Assembly (NCBI GenBank): GCA_037127315.1
Contig: JBBBDQ010001457.1
Location: 248,501 to 312,500, forward strand
Source of the DNA: Ascarosepion bandense
Taxonomy: Eukaryota; Mollusca; Cephalopoda; Sepiida; Sepiidae
Direction of reading: 5' to 3'
Length of the DNA stretch: 64,000 nt
A program made the position numbers and the translations under genes. Position 1 is the stretch's first letter. Every line of letters starts with the position of its first letter. The notes under the pieces are model-generated. The model was not told where the DNA came from. It saw only the letters and a list, made by a program, of their open reading frames with translations, and ran no database searches. Of the stretch, positions 1-12,179 are shown piece after piece.

Positions 1-165
1 GACTTACATACATTCATTTTTCTTTCAGTCTACAGTTTCGCTTTAACTGGAAACAACTATTGCTTTTTATCTTTTGTGCCAACGTCCAAAGAGTCTGAGC
101 TCCAGGACCATGGATTAGTTTTAAAGCTTTCATTACACCTGAGCAACGCCGGGCTATACTGCTAG
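1..165 (+). mobile_element. Helitron-like non-autonomous element, 3' part
   Basis: The window opens inside a copy of a family seen about ten times here. The copy ends with the hairpin-forming block around positions 141-151 (GAGCAACGCCGGG), then CTATACTG and CTAG at 162-165, followed by T. The CTAG end, the hairpin 8 bases before it and the T flank match the known Helitron 3' signature. There is no coding capacity. The 5' end lies outside the window. Confidence 0.6.
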
Positions 166-313
166 TATAATATAATTTTAAACGTTATTTTTAGTGGATA
201 ACTGTCCTGTTTTTAAGCAATGCTTATTTCGTCTAACGGCCTGCATATACGCTATCCGGCAAAAATGCTGTCTGAAATAATAAAACTCTAGGATTAAAAA
301 GAAAAAAATACAT

Positions 314-314
<1 letters not shown>

Positions 315-396
<82 letters not shown>

Positions 397-424
397 AATG
401 CATATATATATATATATATATATA
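315..424. repeat. Compound (CA)n-(TA)n microsatellite
   Basis: A run of CA dinucleotides passes directly into TA dinucleotides, with a short break near 394-402 before a second TA run. Open frames here encode only dipeptide repeats and are not genes. Confidence 0.95.
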
Positions 425-539
425 GTGTATCGAGGCAGCAGATAATTTTCTAAACATATACTGTTAAATATAAGACACAATGAATGTCTATTATGTTTAA
501 TCATGAGCCGTTCTAAACATCGTATTTTGGTTTTAATTT

Positions 540-984
540 CAGGGGAAAATAAAGACAAAAATTCTCTTTTTGGATAATTTTTTTATTAAGTTGGTTCTAA
601 GCTTTCGGCTCACATGAGCCATCTTCAGAGACGATTTTTTTCTTGTGTTGACATAAAACTTTGCTAAACAACAATAACAGTTATCAAAAATAGCAAACGC
701 AGTTCGTAAATTTGTAATGCGGTTCTATGACGTCACACCGTGTGAGAGCTCGAAATGATAACAGAACCATATATTTAAATGCAATGTAATGTGTTATGAC
801 CTGATTTAAACGTGATTTTATTAAGTGTGGGTTGTTTGGATTTAATGTACATGGCCTCCAATATCTGAAGGTTCTTTTTACTGTGTGTATGAGAGAGGAT
901 TATTGTATTGTTGACTAAAATCTGTTTGATATTACCTACCTGACTATGGTTTTCTAAGAAATGTATTTTAATTGTACTCTGATC

Positions 985-985
<1 letters not shown>
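540..985 (-). repeat. Repeat with CTGAAGA-stem-GAAA terminal motif
   Basis: On the minus strand, around 603-630, CTGAAGA is followed by a perfect 5-bp stem (GGCTC/GAGCC, loop ATGT) and then GAAAG. Motifs of this layout recur in the window and accompany a recognisable Penelope-like element at 45.4-46.2 kb, so a terminal repeat of that class is plausible. The rest of the stretch, to the TA run at 988, has no recognised content. Confidence 0.3.

Positions 986-987
<2 letters not shown>

Positions 988-1043
<56 letters not shown>
988..1043. repeat. (TA)n microsatellite
   Basis: An uninterrupted TA run of about 56 bases abuts the 3' end of a Helitron-like copy. The same junction recurs near 6711-6761 and 25079-25142. 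Confidence 0.95.
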
Positions 1044-2598
<1,555 letters not shown>

Positions 2599-2621
2599 GG
2601 ACGTGTATACACTCAATGGGT

Positions 2622-2917
2622 GTGCGTTGTGGTGCAATGGATATCGGCTCGGAACGAGAAATCGGGAAGCCGTGTTCGAATTCCAGTTGAATTCATTGCA
2701 TTCACTTACGCGCAAATACCCTTGGGAAAGGTATTAATCCGTTTCTTCCTTCCAGTTATGGGTTAAATAACAGGACAGATTGGATTCTATAGCCTTGGCT
2801 GGCAACCAGTCTACCACAGAAAGCAATGGCAACCAACTGCGGGATAATCGTCTGTCATGTCTCTTTCGAGACATGATCACCCAAGCGTGTTTCACGTATG
2901 GCACTTAACTGACTGAT
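2622..2917 (+). mobile_element. tRNA-derived SINE, family A
   Basis: The 5' part is tRNA-like. TGGTGCAATGG, about 10 bases in, fits RNA polymerase III box A, and GTTCGAATTCC about 50 bases later fits box B. A tRNA-unrelated body follows. The 3' part holds a small hairpin (GTCTCTTTCGAGAC) and ends with ACTGACTGA. This is the most abundant SINE in the window, with about 14 copies on both strands at roughly 300 bp each. Confidence 0.85.
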
Positions 2918-2944
2918 ATACTCAATATTTATTTTTTGACATAT

Positions 2945-3118
2945 ACAAAAATGTGGCACACGACTGAAAAGGAGCGGGTAGAGGATGGTATTCCGTAGCT
3001 ACCCTATACCTAGCTAATCTCATAAGTATAGTTTAGATGAAGCGCAAGATCGAACCCACAACTCAGTTGTAACTGGTTCTAGCGAGACACGCTTGTTAAC
3101 CATTACACCACCTCGAGG
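2945..3118 (-). mobile_element. tRNA-derived SINE, family B
   Basis: On the minus strand, TGGTGTAATGG near 3095-3110 matches box A, and GGGTTCGATC near 3052-3061 matches box B. The remainder down to 2945 (a GCGGGTAGAGG-type body) recurs near 41390-41475. Together with the adjacent family-A copy it lies between 17-bp direct repeats at 2599-2615 and 3127-3143. Confidence 0.7.
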
Positions 3119-3143
3119 TGTCCAAAGGACGTGTATACACTCA

Positions 3144-3544
3144 GTTTCTGGAGGGTGTATGCCATTTTTTTTTAAATCTGTTACTTGAATGGTCATTTTA
3201 TTTTTATTTATTTATATTTTTATTTATTTAATATTTGCTTTTCCTCTCAGAAGTATCTACCATTGTTAATGTTCTGCTTTAATTTGTTTTTTTATATCTC
3301 TACCTCTTGGAGGTAACTGATAGTATTAATTTCTATTTCAGACTAAATTTTACATTTAATAATTTTTTTATTTCGATTTAATTTTAATATAACTGCCATC
3401 GTATTTTGTTCTTTTTTACTCTGCTACTATTTGAGATATCAGCAAATGGTTGTCCTATTCGACAAATCTGGGGATAGGTTATTTACTAATTCTGTTCCTA
3501 CCCAAATATGCCCAAATAAACTTGAATGTAAGAAAATTATAGAT
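3144..3544. other. T-rich unassigned sequence
   Basis: Long T-rich tracts with ATTTATTT phrases and a minor palindrome. No gene, RNA or element end is recognised. The first 40 bases are homologous to 3905-4000, so the target of the neighbouring SINE pair was itself an older repeat. Confidence 0.3.
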
Positions 3545-3850
3545 TGAACATCAGTCGGTTGTCGCATACGGGATACACGCTTAGATGTTCATGTCTCAAG
3601 ACTGTTTTAGCAGAAGATTTTCTCGCAGTAGATTGCCATTACTTTTTCCACTTGACTGGTTTCCAACCAAGGCTAAAGAACCCAATCTGTCTTTCTGTTC
3701 AATGCATAACTGTAGAGAGAAGTGACGGATTAATACCTTTTCCCAAGGGTATTTGCGCGCAAGTGAATGCAATGAATTCAACTGGAATTCGAACTCGGCT
3801 CTCTGATTTCTCGTTCCGAGCTTATATCCACTGCACCACAATGCACATCC
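3545..3850 (-). mobile_element. tRNA-derived SINE, family A
   Basis: Full-length copy. The box B complement (GGAATTCGAACTC) is at about 3783-3796 and the box A complement near 3830-3840. The body and the ACTGAC-type tail (here diverged) are in the right order. Overlapping open frames on both strands simply read through the SINE. Confidence 0.85.
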
Positions 3851-4237
3851 ACATTGATGTCTTACAGGCCGATGACCGAATCTCTAAATAACGTAACTGA
3901 ATTAATTTTCAAAGATTTAACAACTGGGAGAACAAATCCAGGATGTATATGCTCGATTTCTCACAGGTACATGCCATTTTTAATCCTCCTCTGAATTTTT
4001 AATGGTTGTCTCGACTTTAGCATATAAAAACTTAGTCACGTTTCTAATAGATGTAGATAGACCTTCCTCTCACCCAGTCCATACCCTTTCCACTTCTCTT
4101 GAACAGGAATTAGAGGCTCAATCATTCTTCCTGTTTAATAATGATTTCCGGATCATTTTTTTCTAAAGCCTTAATAGTGACGCTGTCATGAATTGTTTGT
4201 GATATGTGAAAATAGTGTCTCTTCATACTGAGGGTAT
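3851..4237. other. Unassigned, with an older repeat piece
   Basis: Positions 3905-4000 resemble the sequences at 2590-2615 and 3127-3180 (the phrase GGATGTATATGCTCG against GGACGTGTATACACTC). The rest has no recognised feature. Confidence 0.3.
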
Positions 4238-4470
4238 CGGGTTGGCAGTTGGGGACCCTGTTCTTGAAAACAAATCCCAATGAATCTTGACACTCGAAAA
4301 GAAAAAAAGTATAACGAGACACAAAACTTACATAAAAACAACAATAAATTGTTGAAAGAAAAGGGTATTACCAGCAATAAATAAATAAAATTTAGTTGGC
4401 AATAAATGACCCGCCGAGGTTGATAGGCCATAACACAAAAACAACAAAAAAAATCATTCTCTTTGACGGA
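4238..4470 (+). repeat. Dispersed repeat D1 (paired with 54.6-54.8 kb)
   Basis: About 220 bases are nearly identical to 54590-54790 and end in ATGACCCGCCGAGGTTGATA followed by an A-rich tail. A short piece of the same 3' end occurs at 32345-32395. The constant A-rich end with variable 5' extent suggests the tail of a LINE or SINE that I cannot name. Confidence 0.55.
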
Positions 4471-4588
4471 TAAGTGCAAGAGTGTCCTCAAAGAAGAAAA
4501 CTTGTTAGAATCAAACAGAATATAGCCTCAAAAGTCCAGTTCTAGAGATTATTAGCGGCTCAAACATTTGTCCGGTGACACCATATCC

Positions 4589-4837
4589 CTAGGGCTTACG
4601 TAGAAAGCCAGCACGCCAAACCATGTTGAACTCCTTCAAGATATCTAGAGCCATAGATCTAGATATGCTGAACAAAAGTAATACCTCCTCTCTTTCAATC
4701 AATTTGAAGTCTTGACCTATAGCTGAAAAGGTTGAGTGCTTTGTGCTCTCTTCTAACTCTATACTCGATCCATTTGAAGTACCCTCATCTGACCCCCCCA
4801 TCTCTAGAACGGAAGCACTACTAAGTGATATGTGCAT
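4589..4837 (-). pseudogene. Relic of Jockey-like LINE reverse transcriptase
   Basis: The last part of this minus-strand frame reads LDILKEFNMVWRAGFLRKP. This aligns with LDISKAFDRVWHAGLLCKL, motif A of the reverse transcriptase in the LINE at 50-53 kb, and continues past a stop codon as GYGVTG (against GYGITD). The first motif-A aspartate is kept, but the KAFD aspartate has become asparagine and stops follow. The upstream half of the frame is not alignable by eye. This is a dead fragment. Confidence 0.5.
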
Positions 4838-4844
4838 AACTCAG

Positions 4845-5509
4845 TCACTGATTTTATACATCTCCAAACAACACTCCTACAAAGCCAGCAGGGGTGACTG
4901 GATCTCAGCCATCGTTTAAAAAAAATGTGCTCCCAAGCTGACGCCAATTCTCTCCTAATTTTACAACAATTGCCTCGCTGCTTCTCAGCTTCTTAGAAGT
5001 CTTCGCCTGTAGTTCATGTATTAACCACTACAGAATACATTTTGTGCCTGCCATCGTCATGGCTGACGCTGGATTCCAGGAGAGCAACACCCTGCGCCTT
5101 CTTGCCTCGCATTTTCCATTGACTTGAAGTTGAGTGACTGCATTGAATCAATAACCTCATCTAATGCAAGAACATTTGAGTCACTGTGTTGTACTAGAAA
5201 TATTTTTTTGTCTGAACCCATTTAGCACACTTACAAATTGTCTTTAGTCCGTGCACTGAATACTGGAGTCTGGGGCTTTTGTTGTACATTTTGAGATTCT
5301 TGAAAAAATCAAAGAACCATCTATAATGTAATCAATCTTGACCAGGCATTTCGACTTTCTCGCCGATATAGCATCTTTTCTATCTTTTCTATAAAAAATT
5401 CATTATCAACTGATTTGACGAGCTTCTTTCTCACATGATTTTGTTTTAGTGCTCCGAGATTGACATCCGGGTCACACACCCTTTTACTGTTGGAATAGCT
5501 AAATCCAAC
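4845..5509. other. Unassigned sequence
   Basis: No clear repeat boundary or domain. A 68-codon minus frame at 5321-5527 overlaps the start of a LINE tail and is probably not coding. Confidence 0.25.
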
Positions 5510-5935
5510 AGTTTTCTTTTCTCGCACTTCCCGCCTATGGCATTCTCTTTTCGTTTACTTGCTTCTTTGATAACTACAATCTTTAAAAATTTAAATGCAA
5601 CTTCACTCGCCTTCTTCTGTCTTCTTGAATCCCATTCATCATCTGTCCTTTCCTCAATTGTCCCTATTCTCAGTCTTCACTTTCACTTTCACTTCCTATA
5701 AACCCTCTGCATACTAATGCCGTTCCCGCCTTGCTTGGTGTGAAAAGATTAAACAAATTTTAATGCAGCTTCAATCGTCTTCTTCTGTCTTCTTGAATCC
5801 CATTCATCATCTGTCCTTTCCTCAATTGTCCCTATTTTAAGTCTTCACTTTCACTTTCACTCTCTTCAAACCCCTGCGTACTAATGCCATTCCCGCCATT
5901 TTTGGGGTGAAACGATTAAGAAAAAGTTTATAAAT
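5510..5935 (+). mobile_element. Jockey-like LINE 3' end with duplicated tail
   Basis: TTCTCGCACTTCCCGCCTAT at 5519-5538 encodes the family's C-terminal SRxSRLW motif. The frame decays quickly and is followed by a 3' UTR ending in GGTGTGAAAAGATTAAAC near 5755. About 165 bases of the UTR (TTTAATGCAGCTTCAATCG onward) are then repeated at 5758-5935, ending in GGGTGAAACGATTAAG. The duplication is tandem and about 90% alike by eye. Confidence 0.65.
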
Positions 5936-6578
5936 TAAAATACATATAGACTTGCGTGTGTTTTTTCTAGTTAAATTCAAACAAACGTCTATATATAACT
6001 ATCGCCTCTGCTACCAAAACATTCAATCTATCACAAATGCTACTAGACTTATTAGAAAAGAAATAATACCTTTAGTTAGTGTTTCGTATCTACTTACGTA
6101 TATATTTTTTCTATAGGTATATGTATGGACATATAAAGATTAATTTAATCTCTGTTAGTATCTATTTTACTTTGTACAAAGAAGACTAATAAAACATTAT
6201 TATGGTTAACCGTCCGTTCAGAAAATGGCAGATATATTTAAGCAATATTACATTGATTATATTTTCTACCTGAGTACATTTGTACCTTTAAAATTTGTTT
6301 CATTGTCGCATTTTTAACAAAATTCTATTTTTTGCATCATTAAGATAAAAATGTAACTTGATTTACCTTGTTTACTAATGAGATATCGTTTATTGGTGAT
6401 AGATAATCACTCTTGTTATAATAACATTGGAATGTTTCATCACGAAAAAGGGAAGATCAGCTTGTTTGACCTATAAATTGTCACACTTTTAGATTTTTTT
6501 ATATATTAAAGAATAGACGTTTTTGTTTTTTGTCTCTAGTGGGCAAAACTGAGATAAGACAAGAAATCTATAATTAAA
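5936..6578. other. Unassigned AT-rich sequence
   Basis: Low-complexity AT-rich DNA without open frames over 60 codons or recognised motifs. Confidence 0.3.
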
Positions 6579-6707
6579 CTAGCAGTATAGGCCGGCGTTG
6601 CTCGGGTAAAATGAAAGCTTTAAAACCAATCCTTGGCCCTGGGGCTCAGACTCAACATAAAGAATATTTGAAATAATAAAATAATTGCGACTATTTACCA
6701 ATCGCAC

Positions 6708-6710
<3 letters not shown>
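6579..6710 (-). mobile_element. Helitron-like 3' end, truncated
   Basis: The minus-strand terminus CTAG is at 6579-6582, followed inward by the GCCGGCGTTGCTCGGG hairpin block. Only about 130 bases remain before a TA run. The inner 60 bases (an ATTTGAAATAATAAAAT phrase) recur at 25000-25080. Confidence 0.6.

Positions 6711-6761
<51 letters not shown>
6711..6761. repeat. (TA)n microsatellite
   Basis: A TA run between two Helitron-like 3' ends in the same orientation. Confidence 0.95.
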
Positions 6762-6762
<1 letters not shown>

Positions 6763-7015
6763 TAGCAGTATAGCCCGGCGTTGCTCGAGTGTAATGAAAG
6801 CTTCAAAACTAATCTATGGTCCTGAAGCTCAGACTCTTTGGACGTTGGCACGAAAGACTAAAAAGCAATAGTTGTTTCCAGTTAAAGCGAAACCATACAC
6901 TGAAAGAAAAATGAATGGATGTTAGTCAAATTTTGATTTCAAGGTATCGATATCAAATAATTTTTTTCGTCGTAAACTGAATTTCGAAGGCTAAATAAGT
7001 CCTCTGAGTTAAATT
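6762..7015 (-). mobile_element. Helitron-like 3' part
   Basis: CTAG at 6762-6765, then the hairpin block and the family body up to about 7015, where homology stops. The 5' two-thirds are missing. Confidence 0.6.
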
Positions 7016-7299
7016 ATTTTAAAAGCTATATTATATATGACGTTTTATATTTGATAACCTTTCCCTTAGACAACATCAGCAGCGTTGAGATGAGATACGT
7101 ACTGCATGGATAACCGCCAATCTGTCATAAAACCCTGCCTCACCACGACAAACGGAAAAATACGGAAAGCCAGTCTACTGATGGGTGGATTTCGTAGGTC
7201 CTTCTGTATAGTGAACTGGCCACCAACAAAAGGGTGTGGTGAATACGAAATAAAAATAACTCTCTTTTTTTCATGATTTTCAAATTCGCGAGCCAGTGA
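7016..7299. other. Unassigned sequence
   Basis: Nothing recognised. A 100-codon minus frame at 7140-7442 crosses the MITE boundary and is not credible as a gene. Confidence 0.25.
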
Positions 7300-7480
7300 G
7301 TTTTTTTTTTTTTTGAAGAAATGATGTATTTCATATTATTTTTAGTATTTATTGCCAAATGAAAATAGAATGGTTCTTTTGTTATTATTACTTTGCAAAA
7401 TTTTACAAGGCAAGGAAGCAAAGTTGAACTCGTCGGTACCACTCTAAATTTTCTACATTTTCATTTGATGCACATGTTAT
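7300..7480 (+). mobile_element. Tc1-like MITE fragment
   Basis: Positions 7314-7480 match the inner left half of the MITE at 18659-19060 (AGAAATGATGTATTTCATA, then the TTACAAGGCAAGGAAGCAAAG block). Neither terminal repeat remains. Confidence 0.6.
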
Positions 7481-7500
7481 ATCCACTGCACGCACACGGA

Positions 7501-7797
7501 TATGCGTTGTAGTGCAGTGGATATCGGCTCGGAAAGAGGAGCCGAGTTCGAATTCCAGTTGAATCCATTGTATTCACTTACGCGCAAATACCCTTGGGAA
7601 AGGTATTAATCCGTTTCTTCCTTCCAGTTATAAGTTAAATAACAGGACAGATTGGGTTCTATAGCCTTGGTTGGCAACCAGTCTACCGCAGAAAGCTAAT
7701 GGCAATCTACTGCGGGATAATCTTCTGCCCAGTCAGTCATGTCTCTTTCGAGACATGATCGCCCAAGCGTGTATCACGTATGGCAATTAACTGACTC
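7501..7797 (+). mobile_element. tRNA-derived SINE, family A
   Basis: Complete copy. Box A-like TAGTGCAGTGG is near the start, the GTTCGAATTCC box B at about 7548-7558, and the GTCTCTTTCGAGAC hairpin at about 7741. The end is ACTGACTCACTGA. Confidence 0.85.
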
Positions 7798-8209
7798 ACT
7801 GATTGTTTTAAAAATCTCAGTATGTTTCAAAATTAACATGACATAATTTTTCAAATCAGTTTTTCAAGAATATTTTATTCGTATAGTGTTGAAATATGTG
7901 CAGCATATGAAACAATTAAATGAAAGATTTCAACAATTAAATGAAAGACCGAGTTTCTATACAATGCTTAAAGTTCAGCCGCTTACGCTAATGTATTGCT
8001 GTTGGTTATTTTTTAACATGATATATTTGAATACTGGCTTTAGTTTTGACATGGCAATTAAAATCAATAGAGCAAGTACATTTGATTTCAGTCACTTTAA
8101 TTTAGCATTTATACTATACAATTAAAAATTGGGTGATTTCAGTTAATATATTACTTTAGCCAAAAATTTTCACTTGGCAAATTAAGGGAAAATAAAAACA
8201 TTTTTCTTT
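7798..8209. other. Unassigned sequence
   Basis: A 79-codon plus-strand frame at 7886-8125 has no recognisable features. Within it, about 20 bases (TGAAAGATTTCAACAATTAAA and surroundings) are repeated in tandem. Confidence 0.25.
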
Positions 8210-8750
8210 TTGGCGGACTTGTACGAATAGAAGTCGGAAAGTGTGACACAAAGATCCGAAGGCGAATTGGCATGGCGAAGGAAGCATTCCAGAAGTTGAG
8301 TAAAGTATTAAGAAACAGAACAATTTTGCTAGAAACAAAGAAGAAAGTATTGGATTGCTACGTGCTGTCAGTTCTTCAATATGGCAGTGAATGCTGGACA
8401 TTATCAAAGATCAAGGAAAAACTTGAAGCATCCGAAATGGATCGAGCATGTGAGCAATGATGAGGTCTTGGAAATGATGGAAACAAAAAGGAAATTAATA
8501 CTGAACATCAGGATGACACAGCTAAAGTTCCTGGGACATGCACTGAGGAAGGCTTGGAGAACCTGATACTAACAGGCCAGATAGAGGGAAAAAGAGACAG
8601 GGGAAAGCAACGGATAACATATTTGAAGGACCTAATCAGGTGGATCATGGAACGAGGGTTGCATGGTGTAACAGGAGAAGGAGTGCTCAGAGCCACCAGG
8701 GATAGGGAAACCTAGAAAGCCATGAAGGGAACAGGGCACATAGAAAAAGG
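8210..8750 (+). pseudogene. RTE-type LINE, 3' end of ORF2
   Basis: The translation reads KCDTKIRRRIGMAKEAFQKL, then VLSVLQYGSECWT. This is the region just after the reverse transcriptase core in RTE-clade (BovB-like) non-LTR retrotransposons. It aligns with five other copies in the window. About 30 bases are lost after EASEM, removing the YRRMLRIS segment, and a frameshift follows, so the frame resumes in another phase as VSNDEVLEMMETKRKLILN. The tail GGGCACATAGAAAAAGG matches the family's 3' end. 5'-truncated and inactive. Confidence 0.8.
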
Positions 8751-8794
8751 AGTCTACCATCACCTTTAAATTTGTTGTTTTTCATTTTTTTTTT

Positions 8795-9475
8795 TTTTAC
8801 TTTTTCAGTGCAGTCTTATCAATTATTACATAAAGTTTCCGATTATCAAAACAAATTTGGAAAAATTTCAATATTTAAACAATTGGGGGGGGGGCTCAGT
8901 TTCTCGTACAACGTTATATTAAATCGATCCTCTATTTTGGAACTACTTTGCTTTATTTTTCTGGGACGAGTTGTTACTCTTGTTTTTTGTCTTTTTCAAG
9001 TTTTCTTCAGTTCTTACAATGGCATCTTACTCGGAAACTCCAAGAATGGCTTTATTCAAAAATATTCAGTTGTTGAATATGCGCAAGCAAAAAAGTTAAT
9101 TGCACAGGATCGATTTACTTAAAGGTTATATGTAAAACTGAGCACCCCTCTCCCTAAAATTGTTTAAATGTTGAAAGTTTTACAATTTTTTTTTTTTTTT
9201 TTTTGTCAATCGGAAAGTTTAGGGATTGATCGATAAGATTGTATTGAAAAAGTAAAAAAAAAATGATAATAACAAATTTACAGATGGTGGTAATGTCGTA
9301 CCGGCGAGTGGTATGAAAAACTGAGCCCCCACCACCACCTGAAATTGTTTAAATATTGAAATTTTTCCAAATTTGTTTTTGTCAATCGGAAAGTTTTACT
9401 GAAAAAAGTAAAAAAAAAAAAATTTGAAAAACAACAAATTTACAGGTGCTGGTAGTCTCCTACATGTCCGCCATT
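8795..9475. repeat. Inverted and tandem repeat cluster
   Basis: About 100 bases at 8810-8915 (minus orientation, containing AACTGAGCCCCCCCCC) are repeated in the plus orientation at 9310-9400, and a more diverged plus copy lies at 9130-9290. The arms and tandem units share AATTGTTTAAATATTGAAA and GTCAATCGGAAAGTTT. The 116-codon frame at 8772-9122 spans the left arm and is not convincing. It may be a decayed foldback element. Confidence 0.5.
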
Positions 9476-10529
9476 TTTTTTTCCTTTATTGAATATATTT
9501 TGTATAACATACGCAATTAACATATATAACATGTAACATATATAACATAGGAATGTGAATAATATAGATATAACATGTAACATATATTTAGCATTTTGTT
9601 CCATTTTGCCATCTTTCAATTGACCTCATAATTCTATATTTCCAGAGCTTTTTATCTTTCGAAACAAAGAACTGTTCTTGGCACTTTTTGCAATTTTCCA
9701 AAGAATTAACATTTTTTTCATTCAGACTGTTCTATAAGAATCGGAATAAATGGTATTCCGAAGAGACAGTATCTACTGAATACAACAGACTAGTAAAAAC
9801 CTCTCAGCCAATCTATAATAATTTTTACCTGTTCACCAAAGTAACTTACGATCTAGGTTTATCCTCATGGAATATTACGTCGGTTCTGTTAAATAATTCC
9901 GAACGCTTTTCATCGATTACTGACTTATTCGTTTAGTTTCCAGGAAATAACTTTTCTATCTCGCCATATGCATATTATCACATTCTTTAAATCAATAGTA
10001 GCCATTGATGGTCCATTACGCTTACTTCATATCTTTTGTTCTATGTTCGTGAATAGTATTTACTTTAGTGTTATGGTTATCTTCGTTGCTACTTGTGTCA
10101 TCTCTCACGACAGACTAACGGATCAGATCTCCCATTCGGTCAGCGAGTACTGCGTCTACCTCCGTCTTGATTTAACTATACGTCTTTTCCTCCTCTAACC
10201 ATGTTACTCTGTGACTGCCCTTACCTAAAAAGCATCCCGAATATTTGAATACGTGGGTATCTTAATTAATCGAGCAGAAACTAATTGTGTTACATTCCCA
10301 CCAGCCGTATACTATAGTGACTTTCACTGGAGATCATTAAAGTCCCTGTATTAGTCTTGTAATCTCTTCAGTATTCTTAATGATTGTACTAAGCTACTGT
10401 CGGGATTGTTTCAATTCTTCCTTAGATTTCAAATTTATCTAATCTTAATCTTTTCACTGTGTGCCAATAATGTTGGATTTCATTTAACATCTTTATATTC
10501 CCCAAGGCTTGCAATACTTTATCGCAGTA

Positions 10530-10594
<65 letters not shown>

Positions 10595-11589
10595 GTTCTT
10601 TTGTTTATGGCTATTTTGCTTATTACGACTGGAATGGACGATCTACTTGCATTTCAAATGCATACAGTATTTTATAAGATAGGTTAATGGTCAAATTCCA
10701 ATCCTTTGCATAATTCTCAGTGAATCAACATTTCCTACCCAGTCATGTTTATCTTTGTAGTATTTCTGAATTAATTTCCTTCATTCGCCTATATGATTAG
10801 CCTGTTTTGCCTCTACTTCCACACAGATGAATTATTCTATTGTCTTATCTATCTGGGATCTAATGTAGTTTATTCTAATGTACTTATTCTACACTTCTAT
10901 TAATACGAATTTTGTTTCTTTTTTCAAGTGTCCTCTGCGCAGTTATATTCATAATTACACGGAAATTACTTGCTAATTGGTTTGTTTATCTTTTAAAATC
11001 TCTCTGGAGTTGTTCCTATTTTTAGCTTCTCATTGTTTTAGTTTTCTGATCCAAAATTTTACAAATTATGGTTGTTATAATCAGTGTCTCATTACTCATT
11101 ACTCATTACTCATTCGTGTGTAGTGTTCAAGACTTTTTTATATACACATTCTGAGACATATTTTTTTCTGGAAAACGCTGTCTTGACGAATATTGATGAA
11201 GCTTAACTTCGGTGACCAAATTAAACTGTATAAATTCGGCAGCCTTCACTATGACGGCCATGGCGATTATTCCGAAACATTTGGGGTGGCGATTAAGCTT
11301 TCAAACTTCTGAAATCATATTTCATAAATCATTTTCGTCGGAGACCACTCAACCCGACTTGTTCACAAAAATCAGTTTCACATAAACCTTTCATAATCTT
11401 CTTCATCATCTTCATTGTCTCTTTCGTCGTTCCCGTCATCAACAACAAATACAGTCTGCGACAAACGCCTTTGTCAAAAAACAATGAAGCGGACCCATAT
11501 GAAAAAAATATAATTATATTTTATTTTCCTTTTTTAAAGACATCATCGGTGATTTGCCATGAGTTAGGAGGTTCTTTGGGCAGAAGTTA
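9476..11589. other. Unassigned 2.1-kb stretch with a (TA)n run
   Basis: Contains ATATAACATGTAAC tandem phrases near 9520-9590, a TA run at 10532-10588, and TTACTCA repeats at 11093-11112. Plus-strand frames at 9688-9936, 9968-10198 and 10406-10687 lack homology that I can recognise. No RNA gene or element end is visible. Confidence 0.3.
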
Positions 11590-11955
11590 TCAGCATCCTT
11601 CCGCATACAGAAAAATACCCAACCGTAAATTCTACTCCAACAGCTTCTTTTCTCGCGCTTCCCGCCTGTGGAACTCCCTTCCACAAGTCTGCTTTCCTGA
11701 CAGTTACAATCTCCAGGTGTTTAAATGTAGGGTCAATAGACACCTCCTATCACACTAACTCCCAACTATTCTCACAACACTCTCATCTACCCAACCCTCA
11801 TTCTCGGTATCCTTACACGCCTATCACCCACCCTCTGTCATTTCCTATATTTGATCTGCCTTTCTCCTCTCTACGTAGCCCCCTGCACAGTAGTGGCAGT
11901 GACATGCCTTGCTCGGGGTGAAACGCTTATTAAAAAAAAATAAAAAAAATAAAAA
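11590..11955 (+). mobile_element. Jockey-like LINE C-terminus and 3' UTR
   Basis: The frame encodes FYSNSFFSRASRLWNSLP, then CFPDSYNLQVFKCRVNRHLL and a stop. This is the conserved C-terminal block of the LINE family whose long copy is at 50.1-52.9 kb. The UTR carries CCCCCTGCACAGTAGTGGCA and ends with GGGGTGAAACGCTTATTAAA plus an A-rich tail at 11930-11955. 5'-truncated, with the C-terminal frame still open. Confidence 0.8.
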
Positions 11956-12179
11956 ATCTCCCAAAGGGCACTTGAATTTGTAAACTATCTTGGCTTTTTG
12001 CAAAACCGTGGGAGAAGAATCTTTGCTAATAATTGAATCGGATATACTAGATTTAGAGTAGAATTGTATTTTTACCTTAGTAGTAGAAATCATGTATTTG
12101 GGATGGGAGCACAACTTTCTTTAAAATATTCTTAAAAGTAAGTCATTTTTTGTTTAATTTTAAATTTGCTTTTATGCTT

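Noticed and set aside
603..630. Second hammerhead ribozyme
   Set aside because: CTGAAGA, a good stem and GAAA are present, but there is no GTC or similar cleavage site at the right place.
2622..2690. tRNA gene
   Set aside because: Box A and box B are present but clover-leaf stems are poor, and the unit continues as a SINE body repeated about 14 times.
9688..10687. Series of plus-strand frames as exons of a gene
   Set aside because: No domain, no consistent splice sites and AT-rich composition. One frame is mostly a TA run.
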